Below are positions 1 through 7,037 of a DNA stretch of 14,356 nucleotides, piece after piece (the first letter of the stretch is position 1; every line of letters begins with the position of its first letter). The DNA comes from B73-G16 sp964448445 (GTDB lineage Bacteria; Desulfobacterota; B13-G15). Where the stretch lies: positions 1 to 14,356 of the forward strand of contig CAYVAU010000036.1 in NCBI GenBank assembly GCA_964448445.1, written 5' to 3'. Made by a program: the position numbers and the translations under genes. The notes under the pieces were generated by a model. The model ran no database searches, was not told where the DNA came from, and saw only the letters and a program-made list of their open reading frames with translations.

Positions 1-49
1 CCCTTTCCCCTCCCTTAAGCATCCCGAACTCGGCGATGGTTCTACTCAC
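1..49 (-). CDS. Possible 5' end of a gene downstream of ftsH (partial)
   Basis: A GTG at 49-47 on the minus strand overlaps the ftsH stop codon and opens a frame that stays open to the window edge; its first residues would be MSRTIAEFGMLKGG. Short overlaps of this kind join the other genes of this block, so a further co-transcribed gene is plausible. No good Shine-Dalgarno sequence sits at normal distance (a GGAG lies about 12 nt upstream). In many bacteria folP follows ftsH, but sixteen residues are too few to identify anything. It could equally be chance. Confidence 0.25.
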   Translation of the reverse strand, partial: MSRTIAEFGMLKGGER

Positions 50-1865
50 CTTTTGTGCAAGCTCCATCCCCTTCAAGCAACCTCCTCAGTTCCTCGCCCT
101 CCAGGACCTCCTTCTCCATCAACCTCTGGGCGGCAAGGTGCAAAAGGTCAATTCTTTCTGACAGGATCGCCTTAGCCTTCTGATAGGCCGCCTCAAGGAT
201 CTTCCTCACCTCGGCATCGATCCTTCGGGCCATATCCTCGCTGAATCCCTTGGGGAGGGAGGGTTCTGCTGCGGGCAGAAACATCGGCCGTTCCTCCCTC
301 ACGGCCACAAGGCCTATCTCCTCGCTCATCCCGTACTCCAGGACCATGCTTCGGGCCATATCGGTGGCCTTCACCAGGTCGTCATGGGCCCCGGTTGACA
401 CCTCGCCGAAGACCAGCTCCTCGGCGGCCCTGCCGGCCAGAAGGCAGGTGAGTTTGGCCATAAGCTCCCCCCTGGTCATCAGGTAGCGGTCCTCGGTGGG
501 GCGCTGCAAGGTGTACCCCAGGGCGGCAATGCCCCTCGGGATGATGGACACCTTCTGGACGGGGTCTGCCCCGGGGAGGCATGAGGCCACCAGGGCGTGG
601 CCTATCTCGTGATAGGCCACGATCTTGCGCTCCTTTTCGCTCATCACCCGGCTCTTCCTCTCCAGGCCCGTCAGCACCCTTTCGACTGCCTCCAAAAACT
701 CCGCCATCCCCACCTGATCCTTCCCCCTGCGGGCGGCAAGCAGCGCCGCCTCATTGACCACGTTGGCAAGATCCGCCCCCACAAAGCCCGGCGTCATCGC
801 CGCAAGGGCCTTGAAATCGACATCGGTGCCGATCTTCACCTTCCTGGCGTGGACCCTGAGGATCTCCTCCCTCCCCCTTATATCCGGCCTGTCCACAAGG
901 ATCTGTCTGTCGAACCTGCCGGGCCTAAGAAGCGCCGGGTCCAAGATCTCGGGGCGATTGGTGGCCGCAAGCACTATCAATCCCCTGCGGGGATCAAAGC
1001 CGTCCATCTCCACCAGGAGCTGATTCAGGGTCTGCTCCCTTTCGTCATGGCTCACCAGGGGGGTGATCCCACGGGCCTTCCCCAAGGCGTCCAGCTCGTC
1101 GATGAAGATGATCGAGGGGGCCTGCTGCTGGGCCCTCCTGAAGAGGTCCCTCACCCGGGCAGCCCCCACCCCGACGAAGAGCTCCACGAACTCGGACCCA
1201 CTTATGCTGAAGAAGGGGACACCTGCCTCCCCCGCCACGGCCTTGGCCAGAAGGGTCTTCCCGCAGCCGGGGGGACCCACCAGCAGGACCCCCTTGGGGA
1301 GCTTCCCCCCGAGGCGGGTAAACCTCTCCGGGTTCCTAAGAAATTCCACTATCTCCCGCAACTCCTCCTTGGCCTCTTGGAGATCGGCCACATCCTCAAA
1401 GGTCACCTCCATGTCCCTCTGGGCGTAGATCCTCGCCCTGGAGCGGCCTATGGACATCACCTCCGGACCCCGCCCCATCCGCCTGAGGATGAATCCCCAG
1501 AAGGCCACAAGGAGCAACAGGGGGATGACCCAGCTCAGGAGCCCCTTCCAGAAGGTGTAGCGCTCCTTGCCCGAAAACCTCACCCCGTGGGCCATGAGAT
1601 CCCTGACCAAGTCAGGATCGTCGACCTTCACGGTCACAAAATCCCCTTCCCTCTCGCCCTCCGGGCCTCTAAGTAGGGCCTTCCCCCTGATCTTCTCCTC
1701 GCTGATCTCCACCTCTATGACCTTCCCCCCCTCCAGCAGGGCCCTGAATTCGCTGTAGGGGATCTTCACCTCGCCCCTGGGCATAAAGCTCATCAGGACC
1801 AGTAGCCCCCACAGGCCGAGCAAAAAGAGCCAAATCCCCCATGGAGCCGCCTTCCTCTGGTTCAT
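42..1865 (-). CDS. ftsH: ATP-dependent zinc metalloprotease FtsH (paralogue-type)
   Basis: Membrane-anchored AAA+ protease that unfolds and degrades membrane and soluble proteins as a hexamer on the cytoplasmic face. Two transmembrane segments (about residues 10-28 and 107-127) flank a periplasmic domain. The AAA+ module has Walker A GPPGCGKT (197-204), Walker B IIFIDELD (252-259) and a second region of homology with arginines 315 and 318. The protease domain has HEIGH (419-423) and probable third zinc ligand Asp496. The 607-residue length is normal. The 'ARIYAQRDMEVTF' linker and the 'GKARGI' stretch after Walker B resemble the second FtsH paralogue group found in several phyla, so a canonical ftsH may exist elsewhere (inference). 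Odd: Cys201 replaces the usual Thr of Walker A and Ile421 the usual Ala of HEAGH. The ATG overlaps the macrodomain stop as ATGA, implying translational coupling. Confidence 0.97.
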   Translation of the reverse strand: MNQRKAAPWGIWLFLLGLWGLLVLMSFMPRGEVKIPYSEFRALLEGGKVIEVEISEEKIRGKALLRGPEGEREGDFVTVKVDDPDLVRDLMAHGVRFSGKERYTFWKGLLSWVIPLLLLVAFWGFILRRMGRGPEVMSIGRSRARIYAQRDMEVTFEDVADLQEAKEELREIVEFLRNPERFTRLGGKLPKGVLLVGPPGCGKTLLAKAVAGEAGVPFFSISGSEFVELFVGVGAARVRDLFRRAQQQAPSIIFIDELDALGKARGITPLVSHDEREQTLNQLLVEMDGFDPRRGLIVLAATNRPEILDPALLRPGRFDRQILVDRPDIRGREEILRVHARKVKIGTDVDFKALAAMTPGFVGADLANVVNEAALLAARRGKDQVGMAEFLEAVERVLTGLERKSRVMSEKERKIVAYHEIGHALVASCLPGADPVQKVSIIPRGIAALGYTLQRPTEDRYLMTRGELMAKLTCLLAGRAAEELVFGEVSTGAHDDLVKATDMARSMVLEYGMSEEIGLVAVREERPMFLPAAEPSLPKGFSEDMARRIDAEVRKILEAAYQKAKAILSERIDLLHLAAQRLMEKEVLEGEELRRLLEGDGACTKGE

Positions 1866-2410
1866 GCCCCCGATCCACCCTCCGTGAGGGCCCTCAAGGC
1901 CCTCTCATAGGCATCGTATACGTCCTTGGTGTAGAGGACGAACCTCACGAGCTCTATCTCGGGGTGATCCCTGAGGTAATCGATGACGGTCTTTAGGGCC
2001 ACAGGGGCTGCCTCCTCCACCGGATATCCATAGGCCCCGGTGCTCAAGGAGGGGAAGGCGATCGAACGGATGCCGTGCTCGGAGGCGAGCTCCAGGCTTC
2101 TGCGATAGGCACTGGAGAGGAGCTCCGGGGCCCTGGGTCCATCTCGCCTGTAGACGGGGCCCACGGCATGGATCACGTACTTCGCCTTGAGCCTGTAACC
2201 CTTGGTTATCTTGGCATCACCGGTGGCACAGCCCCCAAGTTTCCTGCACTCCTCAAGCAGCTCCGGTCCCGCAGCCCGGTGGATGGCACCATCCACCCCG
2301 CCTCCCCCCAAAAGGGAGGGATTGGCGGCATTGACGATGGCATCGGTGTCCTGCTGGGTTATGTCGCCCTGAACGAGTTCAAGAGTAGACTGCCCAATCC
2401 TCACCTTCAT
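1862..2410 (-). CDS. MacroD-type macrodomain protein (O-acetyl-ADP-ribose deacetylase-like)
   Basis: A 182-residue stand-alone macrodomain of the MacroD/YmdB class, which hydrolyses O-acetyl-ADP-ribose and removes mono-ADP-ribose from acidic residues of proteins. The loop IVNAANPSLLGGGGVDGAIH (25-44) carries Asn30 and Asp40, spaced as in E. coli YmdB Asn25/Asp35, and STGAYGYP (123-130) is the diphosphate-binding loop. The ATG is preceded by AAGGAGGT at 6-nt spacing and overlaps the uvrC stop as ATGA; the gene's own stop overlaps the ftsH start the same way. It thus lies between a DNA-repair nuclease and a quality-control protease in one transcript. The enzyme class is well supported; the physiological substrate cannot be told from sequence. 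Confidence 0.95.
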   Translation of the reverse strand: MKVRIGQSTLELVQGDITQQDTDAIVNAANPSLLGGGGVDGAIHRAAGPELLEECRKLGGCATGDAKITKGYRLKAKYVIHAVGPVYRRDGPRAPELLSSAYRRSLELASEHGIRSIAFPSLSTGAYGYPVEEAAPVALKTVIDYLRDHPEIELVRFVLYTKDVYDAYERALRALTEGGSGA

Positions 2411-4167
2411 CCCTGGACCTCCTTATGAAGATATTGATAGACCTTCTGAGCGAGCTTCGGCCCGAAACCGGGGACACCCAAAAGGTCCTCCATTTGCGCC
2501 TTCTTAAGCCCCTCAGGCCCACCCAGGCGTTCGAGCAGGACCCTCATCCTCTTCTCCCCCACCCCCGGTATCCTGAGGGACTCCCTCAGGGCCTCCTTTC
2601 GCCTGAGCCTCCGATGGTAAGATATGGCAAACCTATGGGCCTCATCCCTTATGGCCCTGAGCAGAAGGGACCATCCCCGCCCCTCCTTCAAGGGGACGGG
2701 ATCCCTGGCCCCTGGCAGATAAACCCTGTCCTGCTGCCCTTCCCTGTCCTTGGCGACCGAAAGGCAATCTATCCCCTGAAGCCCCATCTCCCCAAGGACC
2801 CTGAGGGCCACCTTCAGGTGCCCCTTTCCCCCATCTATCAGCATCAAATCAGGATAGACACCCTCCTCCTTGGCCCTCTGGAGACGCCTCCTTAAAACCT
2901 CCTCCAGCATCCCGTAATCGTCTATCCCCTCCACCCCCCTTATCCTGAAACGCCTGTAGCCGTCCTTGTAGGGTTCCCCCTCAACGAAGACCACCATGGA
3001 ACCCACGGCCCGCTGACCCCCTATGTTCGAGATGTCGAAGGCCTCAATACGCCTCGGATACCTCTGCAACCGAAACCGCCTCCTCAACTCCTCAAGCAAA
3101 GAGGCCTTATCCCCCCCTGACCTGACCTCCAGGTTCTCGAAGGCCATCCGCAGAAGCTCTCTTTCTCTCGGGTCCCGAGGGGGATGGATCTCGAGCCCCA
3201 GCCCCTCAAGCAACGAGAGGTCCTCAAGTTCAAAGGGAATGACCACCTCCGGGACCACCTTCGTCCTGCCGTAGTAACGGCTCAGGAACTCGGAGAGGAT
3301 CTCCTGCTCGGGAAGGCCCGCATCCCTGAACTCGAAACTCCTGCCGCTTAAAAGCTTCCCACCCCTCACCGAAAGCAGGAAAAAGCGCACCCTGGAGCCG
3401 TCCCTCTGCATGGCCACTACATCCTTGTTGGCCCTATCCATGCTGACTATCTTCTGCCTCTCCAGGACCTTCCTCAGGGCGATGACCCTGTCCCTTAGGG
3501 CGGCTGCCTCTTCGAATCGCAAGGCCTCAGCCTCCTGATACATCCTGCGCTCAAGCTCCCGGACCACCTCCTCCCCTTCCCCCTCCAGGAACCTCTTCAC
3601 CTGTTCCACCAGTCCCCGATAGAGCTCAACATCCACCTCGTTACAACACGGTCCGAGACACCTCCCCATCTGGTAGTTGATGCAGGGCCTTGAACGGTGC
3701 GAGAACTGGGAGTTGCTGCACTTCCTCAGGGGAAAGACGCGGTTTAAGACCTTCAGGGTCTCCTTCAGGGACTGTGCTGAGGGGAAGGGGCCAAAATAAA
3801 GGGCCCCGTCATCCTTGGGGCGCCTAACGACCGTGAGCCTGGGGAAGGGCTCTTTTGGGTCGAGGCGCAGAAGGGGATAGTTCTTGTCGTCGCGCAGCTT
3901 TATGTTGTAGCGGGGCTTGTGCTCCTTTATCAGCGCGTCTTCTAAAATCAGGGCCTCTTTTTCGTTTTCGGTGACTATGTGGTCGATCTCACTCACCTTT
4001 GAGAGCATGCGGGAGGTCTTCGTATCCTTTGGCCCGTGAAAGTAGGACCGGACGCGCTTCCTCAGGTCCTTGGCCTTTCCTATATAAAGGATCTCCCCCT
4101 TTTGGTCCTTGAAAAGATAAACGCCAGGGCGCGATGGCAGGGCCTCTACCTTCTCGAGCAACTCCAT
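2407..4167 (-). CDS. uvrC: UvrABC excinuclease subunit C
   Basis: Dual-incision nuclease of nucleotide excision repair, which cuts on both sides of a lesion marked by UvrA/UvrB. All parts are present: N-terminal GIY-YIG domain (GVY 15-17, YIG 28-30, catalytic Glu76) for the 3' incision; a Cys cluster (150, 162, 170, 174/175) typical of UvrC; a UVR helix pair that contacts UvrB (about 203-238); the RNase H-like 5' nuclease with Asp378, Asp445 and His511; and two C-terminal helix-hairpin-helix motifs (about 533-580). The length of 586 residues is normal. The start is the only good ATG before the GIY domain, though its ribosome-binding site is weak. It follows dnaX after 42 bases with no terminator and overlaps the macrodomain gene by ATGA. 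Confidence 0.98.
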   Translation of the reverse strand: MELLEKVEALPSRPGVYLFKDQKGEILYIGKAKDLRKRVRSYFHGPKDTKTSRMLSKVSEIDHIVTENEKEALILEDALIKEHKPRYNIKLRDDKNYPLLRLDPKEPFPRLTVVRRPKDDGALYFGPFPSAQSLKETLKVLNRVFPLRKCSNSQFSHRSRPCINYQMGRCLGPCCNEVDVELYRGLVEQVKRFLEGEGEEVVRELERRMYQEAEALRFEEAAALRDRVIALRKVLERQKIVSMDRANKDVVAMQRDGSRVRFFLLSVRGGKLLSGRSFEFRDAGLPEQEILSEFLSRYYGRTKVVPEVVIPFELEDLSLLEGLGLEIHPPRDPRERELLRMAFENLEVRSGGDKASLLEELRRRFRLQRYPRRIEAFDISNIGGQRAVGSMVVFVEGEPYKDGYRRFRIRGVEGIDDYGMLEEVLRRRLQRAKEEGVYPDLMLIDGGKGHLKVALRVLGEMGLQGIDCLSVAKDREGQQDRVYLPGARDPVPLKEGRGWSLLLRAIRDEAHRFAISYHRRLRRKEALRESLRIPGVGEKRMRVLLERLGGPEGLKKAQMEDLLGVPGFGPKLAQKVYQYLHKEVQG

Positions 4168-4209
4168 CTCACGGTTTTAGTTTAGGCAACCCGAAGGGGA
4201 GGGACAACT

Positions 4210-5667
4210 TCAAAGGGTCCTTTCTTCCACCACCGTGCCGCCCAATACCTCAAGGACCTCCTTGACGAAGGCCTCGGAATCCCCGCTGGGCCGTCTCTGG
4301 ACCGCAGAGGCCTCCTCAAGCAGGACCAGTTCCACCTTGACCCTCTGACCAAGACAGGAACCGAAGACCCTCTCCAGGGTATCCCTTGCCTCCCGCTCCG
4401 AAAGGCGCTCAAGGGCAAAGGCTGAAGGGACCCCTATCCTCAGGCGGCCATCCTCGGCCTTGAGACACCGGGCCTGCGACAGGAAGGCCCCAAGGATGGG
4501 ACTCTCGCCGCAGACGGCCTTAAGGAGGCCATCCCAGTCCAGATCGGGCCCCTCATCGACCTGCTGGGGATTGTCCTGAACGGAGGGCCTCTCCTCGGAG
4601 GCAGGGGCCTCCTGGAGACGCTTCAGAACCTCCTGGAGGGACAGCAGATCCCGCCAGTGGGCCATCTCCATGAGGGTGACTTCCAGGATCAACCGATCCA
4701 GGTCCCCCTTTCGCATCTGGGACTCGGCCCGAAGGCAAAGCTGGAGCCAGAAGCGGAGCTGGAAGGGATCCATATCCCCTTCGAACAGCAGGTCCCGTAG
4801 GTAGCCCATCAGTTCCCTCAGGAACTCTTCAAGGGGTACTCCGCGCTCGTAAAGGTCATCCACCACCGCTGCAGCCCCCCTGTAATCCCCCTCCCTCAGA
4901 CGATCCACGACTTGCCTGAGCGCGGACCTGTCGGGTATGCCCAAGACCTCACGGACCATCTCCCCGTCGATGGGGGAACCGCCACTGTAGGCGGCAACCT
5001 GATCCAGCAGACTCTGGGCATCCCTCATGCTCCCTGAGGCCTTCTCCGCCAAAAGCCGCAGGGCCTCCTGGGTGGCCTCAATCCCCTCCGCCTCACAAAT
5101 GTGCTCCAGGTGCCTGAGGATCACCTCCTTGGGGATCCTGCGGAACTCGAAGCGCTGACACCGGGAAAGGACCGTAAGGGGCACCTTCTGGGGCTCGGTG
5201 GTGGCAAAGATGAAGACCACATGCTCGGGGGGTTCCTCGAGGGTCTTAAGGAGGGCATTGAAGGCGCTGGTTGAGAGCATGTGGACCTCATCGATGATGT
5301 AGACCTTGTAGCGCAACTTGATGGGTTTGTAGGCGACCGTTTCGCGGAGTTCCCGGATGTTGTCCACACCCGTGTGAGATGCACCGTCTATCTCCAAGAC
5401 ATCCACCGCTGTGCCGTTGGTGATCTCAAGACAGGCCTCGCAGCTGTTGCAGGGGAAGGCGGTCGGCCCCTGGACACAATTCAAGGCCTTGGCAAATATC
5501 CTGGCCGTTGAGGTCTTTCCCACCCCCCGGGGGCCGGAAAAGAGATAGGCATGGGCGATCCTGCCCTTGAGGATCGCGTTCCTCAGGGTCTTCACAACCG
5601 GATCCTGCCCGAGGAGCTCCTCAAAGGATTGGGGACGCCACTTTCTCGCCAGGACAAGATAAGACAT
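4210..5667 (-). CDS. dnaX: DNA polymerase III subunit gamma/tau
   Basis: AAA+ clamp-loader subunit that loads the beta clamp and tethers polymerase III cores. The start MSYLVLARKWRPQSFEE is the family signature N-terminus, giving 485 residues. Visible are Walker A GPRGVGKTS (45-53), zinc-binding Cys64, Cys73, Cys76 and Cys79, Walker B IIDEVH (124-129) and the SRC arginine-finger motif (168-170). The frame stays open a further 51 codons upstream, but those lie over a terminator hairpin and the SRP RNA gene and do not resemble protein. No Shine-Dalgarno sequence precedes the ATG, which sits six bases after the terminator's T run. No clear slippery heptamer for a gamma-producing frameshift was seen. 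Upstream order tadA-ffs-dnaX matches B. subtilis, but ybaB and recR do not follow; uvrC does. Confidence 0.97.
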   Translation of the reverse strand: MSYLVLARKWRPQSFEELLGQDPVVKTLRNAILKGRIAHAYLFSGPRGVGKTSTARIFAKALNCVQGPTAFPCNSCEACLEITNGTAVDVLEIDGASHTGVDNIRELRETVAYKPIKLRYKVYIIDEVHMLSTSAFNALLKTLEEPPEHVVFIFATTEPQKVPLTVLSRCQRFEFRRIPKEVILRHLEHICEAEGIEATQEALRLLAEKASGSMRDAQSLLDQVAAYSGGSPIDGEMVREVLGIPDRSALRQVVDRLREGDYRGAAAVVDDLYERGVPLEEFLRELMGYLRDLLFEGDMDPFQLRFWLQLCLRAESQMRKGDLDRLILEVTLMEMAHWRDLLSLQEVLKRLQEAPASEERPSVQDNPQQVDEGPDLDWDGLLKAVCGESPILGAFLSQARCLKAEDGRLRIGVPSAFALERLSEREARDTLERVFGSCLGQRVKVELVLLEEASAVQRRPSGDSEAFVKEVLEVLGGTVVEERTL

Positions 5668-5672
5668 CGCAT

Positions 5673-5698
5673 AAAAGAATTGGGGGAGGCTTCCCCCC
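5673..5698 (-). terminator. Terminator-like hairpin between SRP RNA and dnaX
   Basis: On the minus strand, 13 nt after the SRP RNA closing stem, five G-C pairs plus one A-U pair form a stem (5682-5687 with 5692-5697) around a four-base loop, followed by AATTCTTTT. This fits an intrinsic terminator that ends the stable-RNA part of the transcript. The dnaX ATG begins only six bases beyond the T run, so dnaX expression needs read-through or a promoter inside the SRP RNA gene. Confidence 0.7.
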
Positions 5699-5711
5699 TT
5701 GGGGTAACCAC

Positions 5712-5819
5712 TGTCGATAGCCAGGCTTGCTGCGACACCAGCTGAGGTTACTACCGCTGCTCCCTTCCGGGCCTGACGGGGTTCATAACCCGCCGGTGCG
5801 CAGGGCCCGACTATCGACA
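5712..5819 (-). ncRNA. ffs: Signal recognition particle RNA (short bacterial 4.5S type)
   Basis: RNA core of the signal recognition particle, which binds Ffh and targets nascent membrane and secreted proteins. The minus strand carries the diagnostic apical hairpin: GGCCCGGAAGGGAGCAGC, with the GGAA tetraloop at 5765-5768 and the asymmetric internal loop bound by the Ffh M domain. The ends TGTCGATAG and CTATCGACA are perfectly complementary and close a rod of about 108 nt, the size of short SRP RNAs without an Alu domain. It begins 18 nt after tRNA-Ser(GGA), which leaves no room for its own complete promoter unless that lies inside the tRNA. Processing from a tRNA-containing precursor is therefore likely (inference). 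Confidence 0.95.
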
Positions 5820-5837
5820 CTGATCACCAAAAGGACA

Positions 5838-5931
5838 TGGCGGAGAGAGAGGGATTCGAACCCTCGGTGCCGCTTTTGGCGGCACGCACGATTTCCAGTC
5901 GTGCCCCTTCGGCCAGCTCGGGCATCTCTCC
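5838..5931 (-). tRNA. tRNA-Ser(GGA)
   Basis: Minus-strand class II tRNA of 94 nt including an encoded CCA. Acceptor stem GGAGAGA pairs with TCTCTCC, the discriminator is G, the anticodon loop CTGGAAA gives anticodon GGA (Ser codons UCC/UCU), and the T arm contains GGTTCGAATCC. The long variable arm, a stem of TGCCGC with GCGGCA around AAAA, is typical of tRNA-Ser. Only four bases separate it from the tRNA-Ser(CGA) upstream. Confidence 0.98.
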
Positions 5932-5934
5932 GCC

Positions 5935-6005
<71 letters not shown>

Positions 6006-6029
<24 letters not shown>

Positions 6030-6485
6030 GCCCCTCCTCAATCCCTTGAAGAAGCCCTGAATCAGCGCCTTCGCCCGCTCGGCCTCAATCCCCTCAACCA
6101 CCTCGGGCCGGTGGTTGAGCTTGCCGTCTGTCAAGATACCATAAAGCGTTAAGGCCCCCGCCTTCTCATCCCGGACCCCAAAGACCAGCCTCCTCACCCT
6201 CGCCTGAACTATCGCCCCTGCACACATCACACAGGGCTCAACCGTCACATAAAGTTCAGCCTCCGGCAAACGCCAGTTCCCCATCCTCCGGGCCGCCTCC
6301 CTCAGGGCCAAAACCTCAGCATGGGCAGTGGGATCACAAAGCCCTATCGTCCGATTGTGGGCCTTCGCCACCACCTCATCGCCCCTGACAACCACAGCAC
6401 CCACGGGGACCTCCCCCTCCCGCAAGGCCTTCTCGGCCTCCTGGAGGGCAAGCCTCATGAAGACCTCATAACGCCCCTTGTCCAA
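6006..6485 (-). CDS. tadA: tRNA-specific adenosine deaminase TadA
   Basis: Deaminates A34 of tRNA-Arg(ACG) to inosine so that one tRNA reads CGU, CGC and CGA. Zinc-site motifs of the cytidine/adenosine deaminase fold are intact: His55 and catalytic Glu57 in HAE, and Cys85 and Cys88 in PCVMC; NHRPEV near 124-129 is also typical. The length of 159 residues is normal. The chosen start is TTG at 6485, which gives an N-terminus aligning with B. subtilis TadA and has AAGGGG about 6 nt upstream; ATG at residue 10 is the alternative and would cut the first helix. It begins 11 nt after tRNA-Arg(ACG), its own substrate. Its last eight codons, including stop, lie inside tRNA-Ser(CGA), so RNase P processing of that tRNA would remove the stop codon. 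Confidence 0.96.
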
Positions 6486-6496
6486 AGAACACCCCT

Positions 6497-6574
6497 TGGC
6501 GCGGCCAAGAGGATTCGAACCTCTGACCTAGGGATTCGTAGTCCCTCGCTCTATCCGGGCTGAGCTATGGCCGC
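6497..6574 (-). tRNA. tRNA-Arg(ACG)
   Basis: Minus-strand tRNA of 78 nt with encoded CCA. Acceptor GCGGCCA pairs with TGGCCGC, the discriminator is G, the D arm GCTC...GAGC is clear, the anticodon loop CTACGAA gives ACG, and the T arm contains GGTTCGAATCC. Anticodon ACG is the known substrate of TadA, encoded immediately downstream. The CCA runs into the AAGGGG likely to serve as tadA's ribosome-binding site. Confidence 0.98.
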
Positions 6575-6583
6575 ACCCGAAAG

Positions 6584-6613
6584 ATAATTAACACCGCACC
6601 AGACCATCGTCAA
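6584..6613 (-). promoter_or_regulatory. Sigma70-type promoter for the tRNA-Arg/tadA block
   Basis: On the minus strand, TTGACG (6613-6608), an 18-base spacer and AATTAT (6589-6584, four of six consensus bases) are positioned so that transcription would start about two bases before the tRNA-Arg 5' end. Position, an almost ideal -35 and the AT-rich -10 in a GC-rich context support it. Confidence 0.65.
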
Positions 6614-6948
6614 GGTCTTGTCGGGGCTCGATAGGTGCATGGGTATGGACATAGGTACCACCCTGGGGAAGGAGGGTTGGGGAGGGCAGAGGCTGCCCAC
6701 CTCATCCTTGAGGTCTTTCGCAGGGCTCAGGTACCCTGGGATCGGGAAATCAAACCCCTCAGGGGATGGGAGGGCAGCCGTGGGCAAAGCATATCACGAT
6801 TTAAGGAAAACCCTCAGGAGGACAAGGGAAGGCCCCCTTGAGGTGTTATTGTGGTTGAGGGGCCATGGGGTGAGGTGGAGGGTGAAGGTGAGGATGGATC
6901 TTGCCGAGTGGGTTCTGTGGACCTCCTCCGAAGAAGCAGAGGGAGTGG
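6614..6948. other. Intergenic stretch with reversed strand composition
   Basis: About 335 bases between the tRNA-Arg promoter and the rsmF terminator with no recognised gene. Both flanks encode minus-strand genes and have pyrimidine-rich plus strands; here the plus strand turns purine-rich (runs such as GGAGGGTTGGGGAGGG). It holds a perfect 6-bp hairpin GGGCAG/CTGCCC at 6684-6698, two copies of an AGGTACC...CCTGGG motif (6653-6667 and 6729-6740), and two short plus-strand reading frames described as a separate entry. Confidence 0.6.
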
Positions 6949-7037
6949 AAAGAAGCCCTGAAGAAACGCCAGGGCCTATAACCCTTCCAGGCAGAAGGGC
7001 CACTGGACCTCCCTGCGGACCTTGGCTCTGCTCTTGA
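6635..7037 (+). pseudogene. Candidate small plus-strand gene, possibly frameshifted; function unknown
   Basis: A plus-strand frame from GTG 6635 codes 68 residues (starting MHGYGHRYHPGEGG, with a helix-like stretch AEAAHLILEVFRRAQVPW) and stops at 6839-6841. A second frame, open from a GTG at 6780 that has a GGGAGG-like site before it, continues to 7037 with EVLLWLRGHGVRWRVKVRM. Removing one C from the C5 run at 6833-6837 would join them into about 134 residues. The local purine excess on the plus strand supports coding in this direction. Against it: no family is recognised, the 3' end overlaps the end of rsmF and its terminator, and the frames may be chance. Confidence 0.2.
6949..6975 (-). 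terminator. Rho-independent terminator of the DUF763-rarA-EndoQ-rsmF operon
   Basis: Directly after the rsmF stop on the minus strand, GCCCTG and CAGGGC (6975-6970 and 6960-6955) form a 6-bp stem with a nine-base loop, followed by TTCTTT. Position and T run are as expected for the end of a five-gene operon. Confidence 0.75.

Noticed and set aside
597..1676. Long plus-strand open frame of 359 codons opposite ftsH
   Set aside because: It is antisense to a clear FtsH; its proline- and histidine-rich content is what the complement of this GC-rich gene yields.
4210..5667. Programmed frameshift in dnaX producing a gamma form
   Set aside because: No A-run slippery heptamer with a following hairpin was seen in the expected region; G-rich runs present are common in this genome.
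5668..5820. N-terminal extension of dnaX by 51 codons
   Set aside because: The extension is a translation of the SRP RNA gene and the terminator hairpin; the family N-terminus MSYLVLARKWRP begins at 5667.
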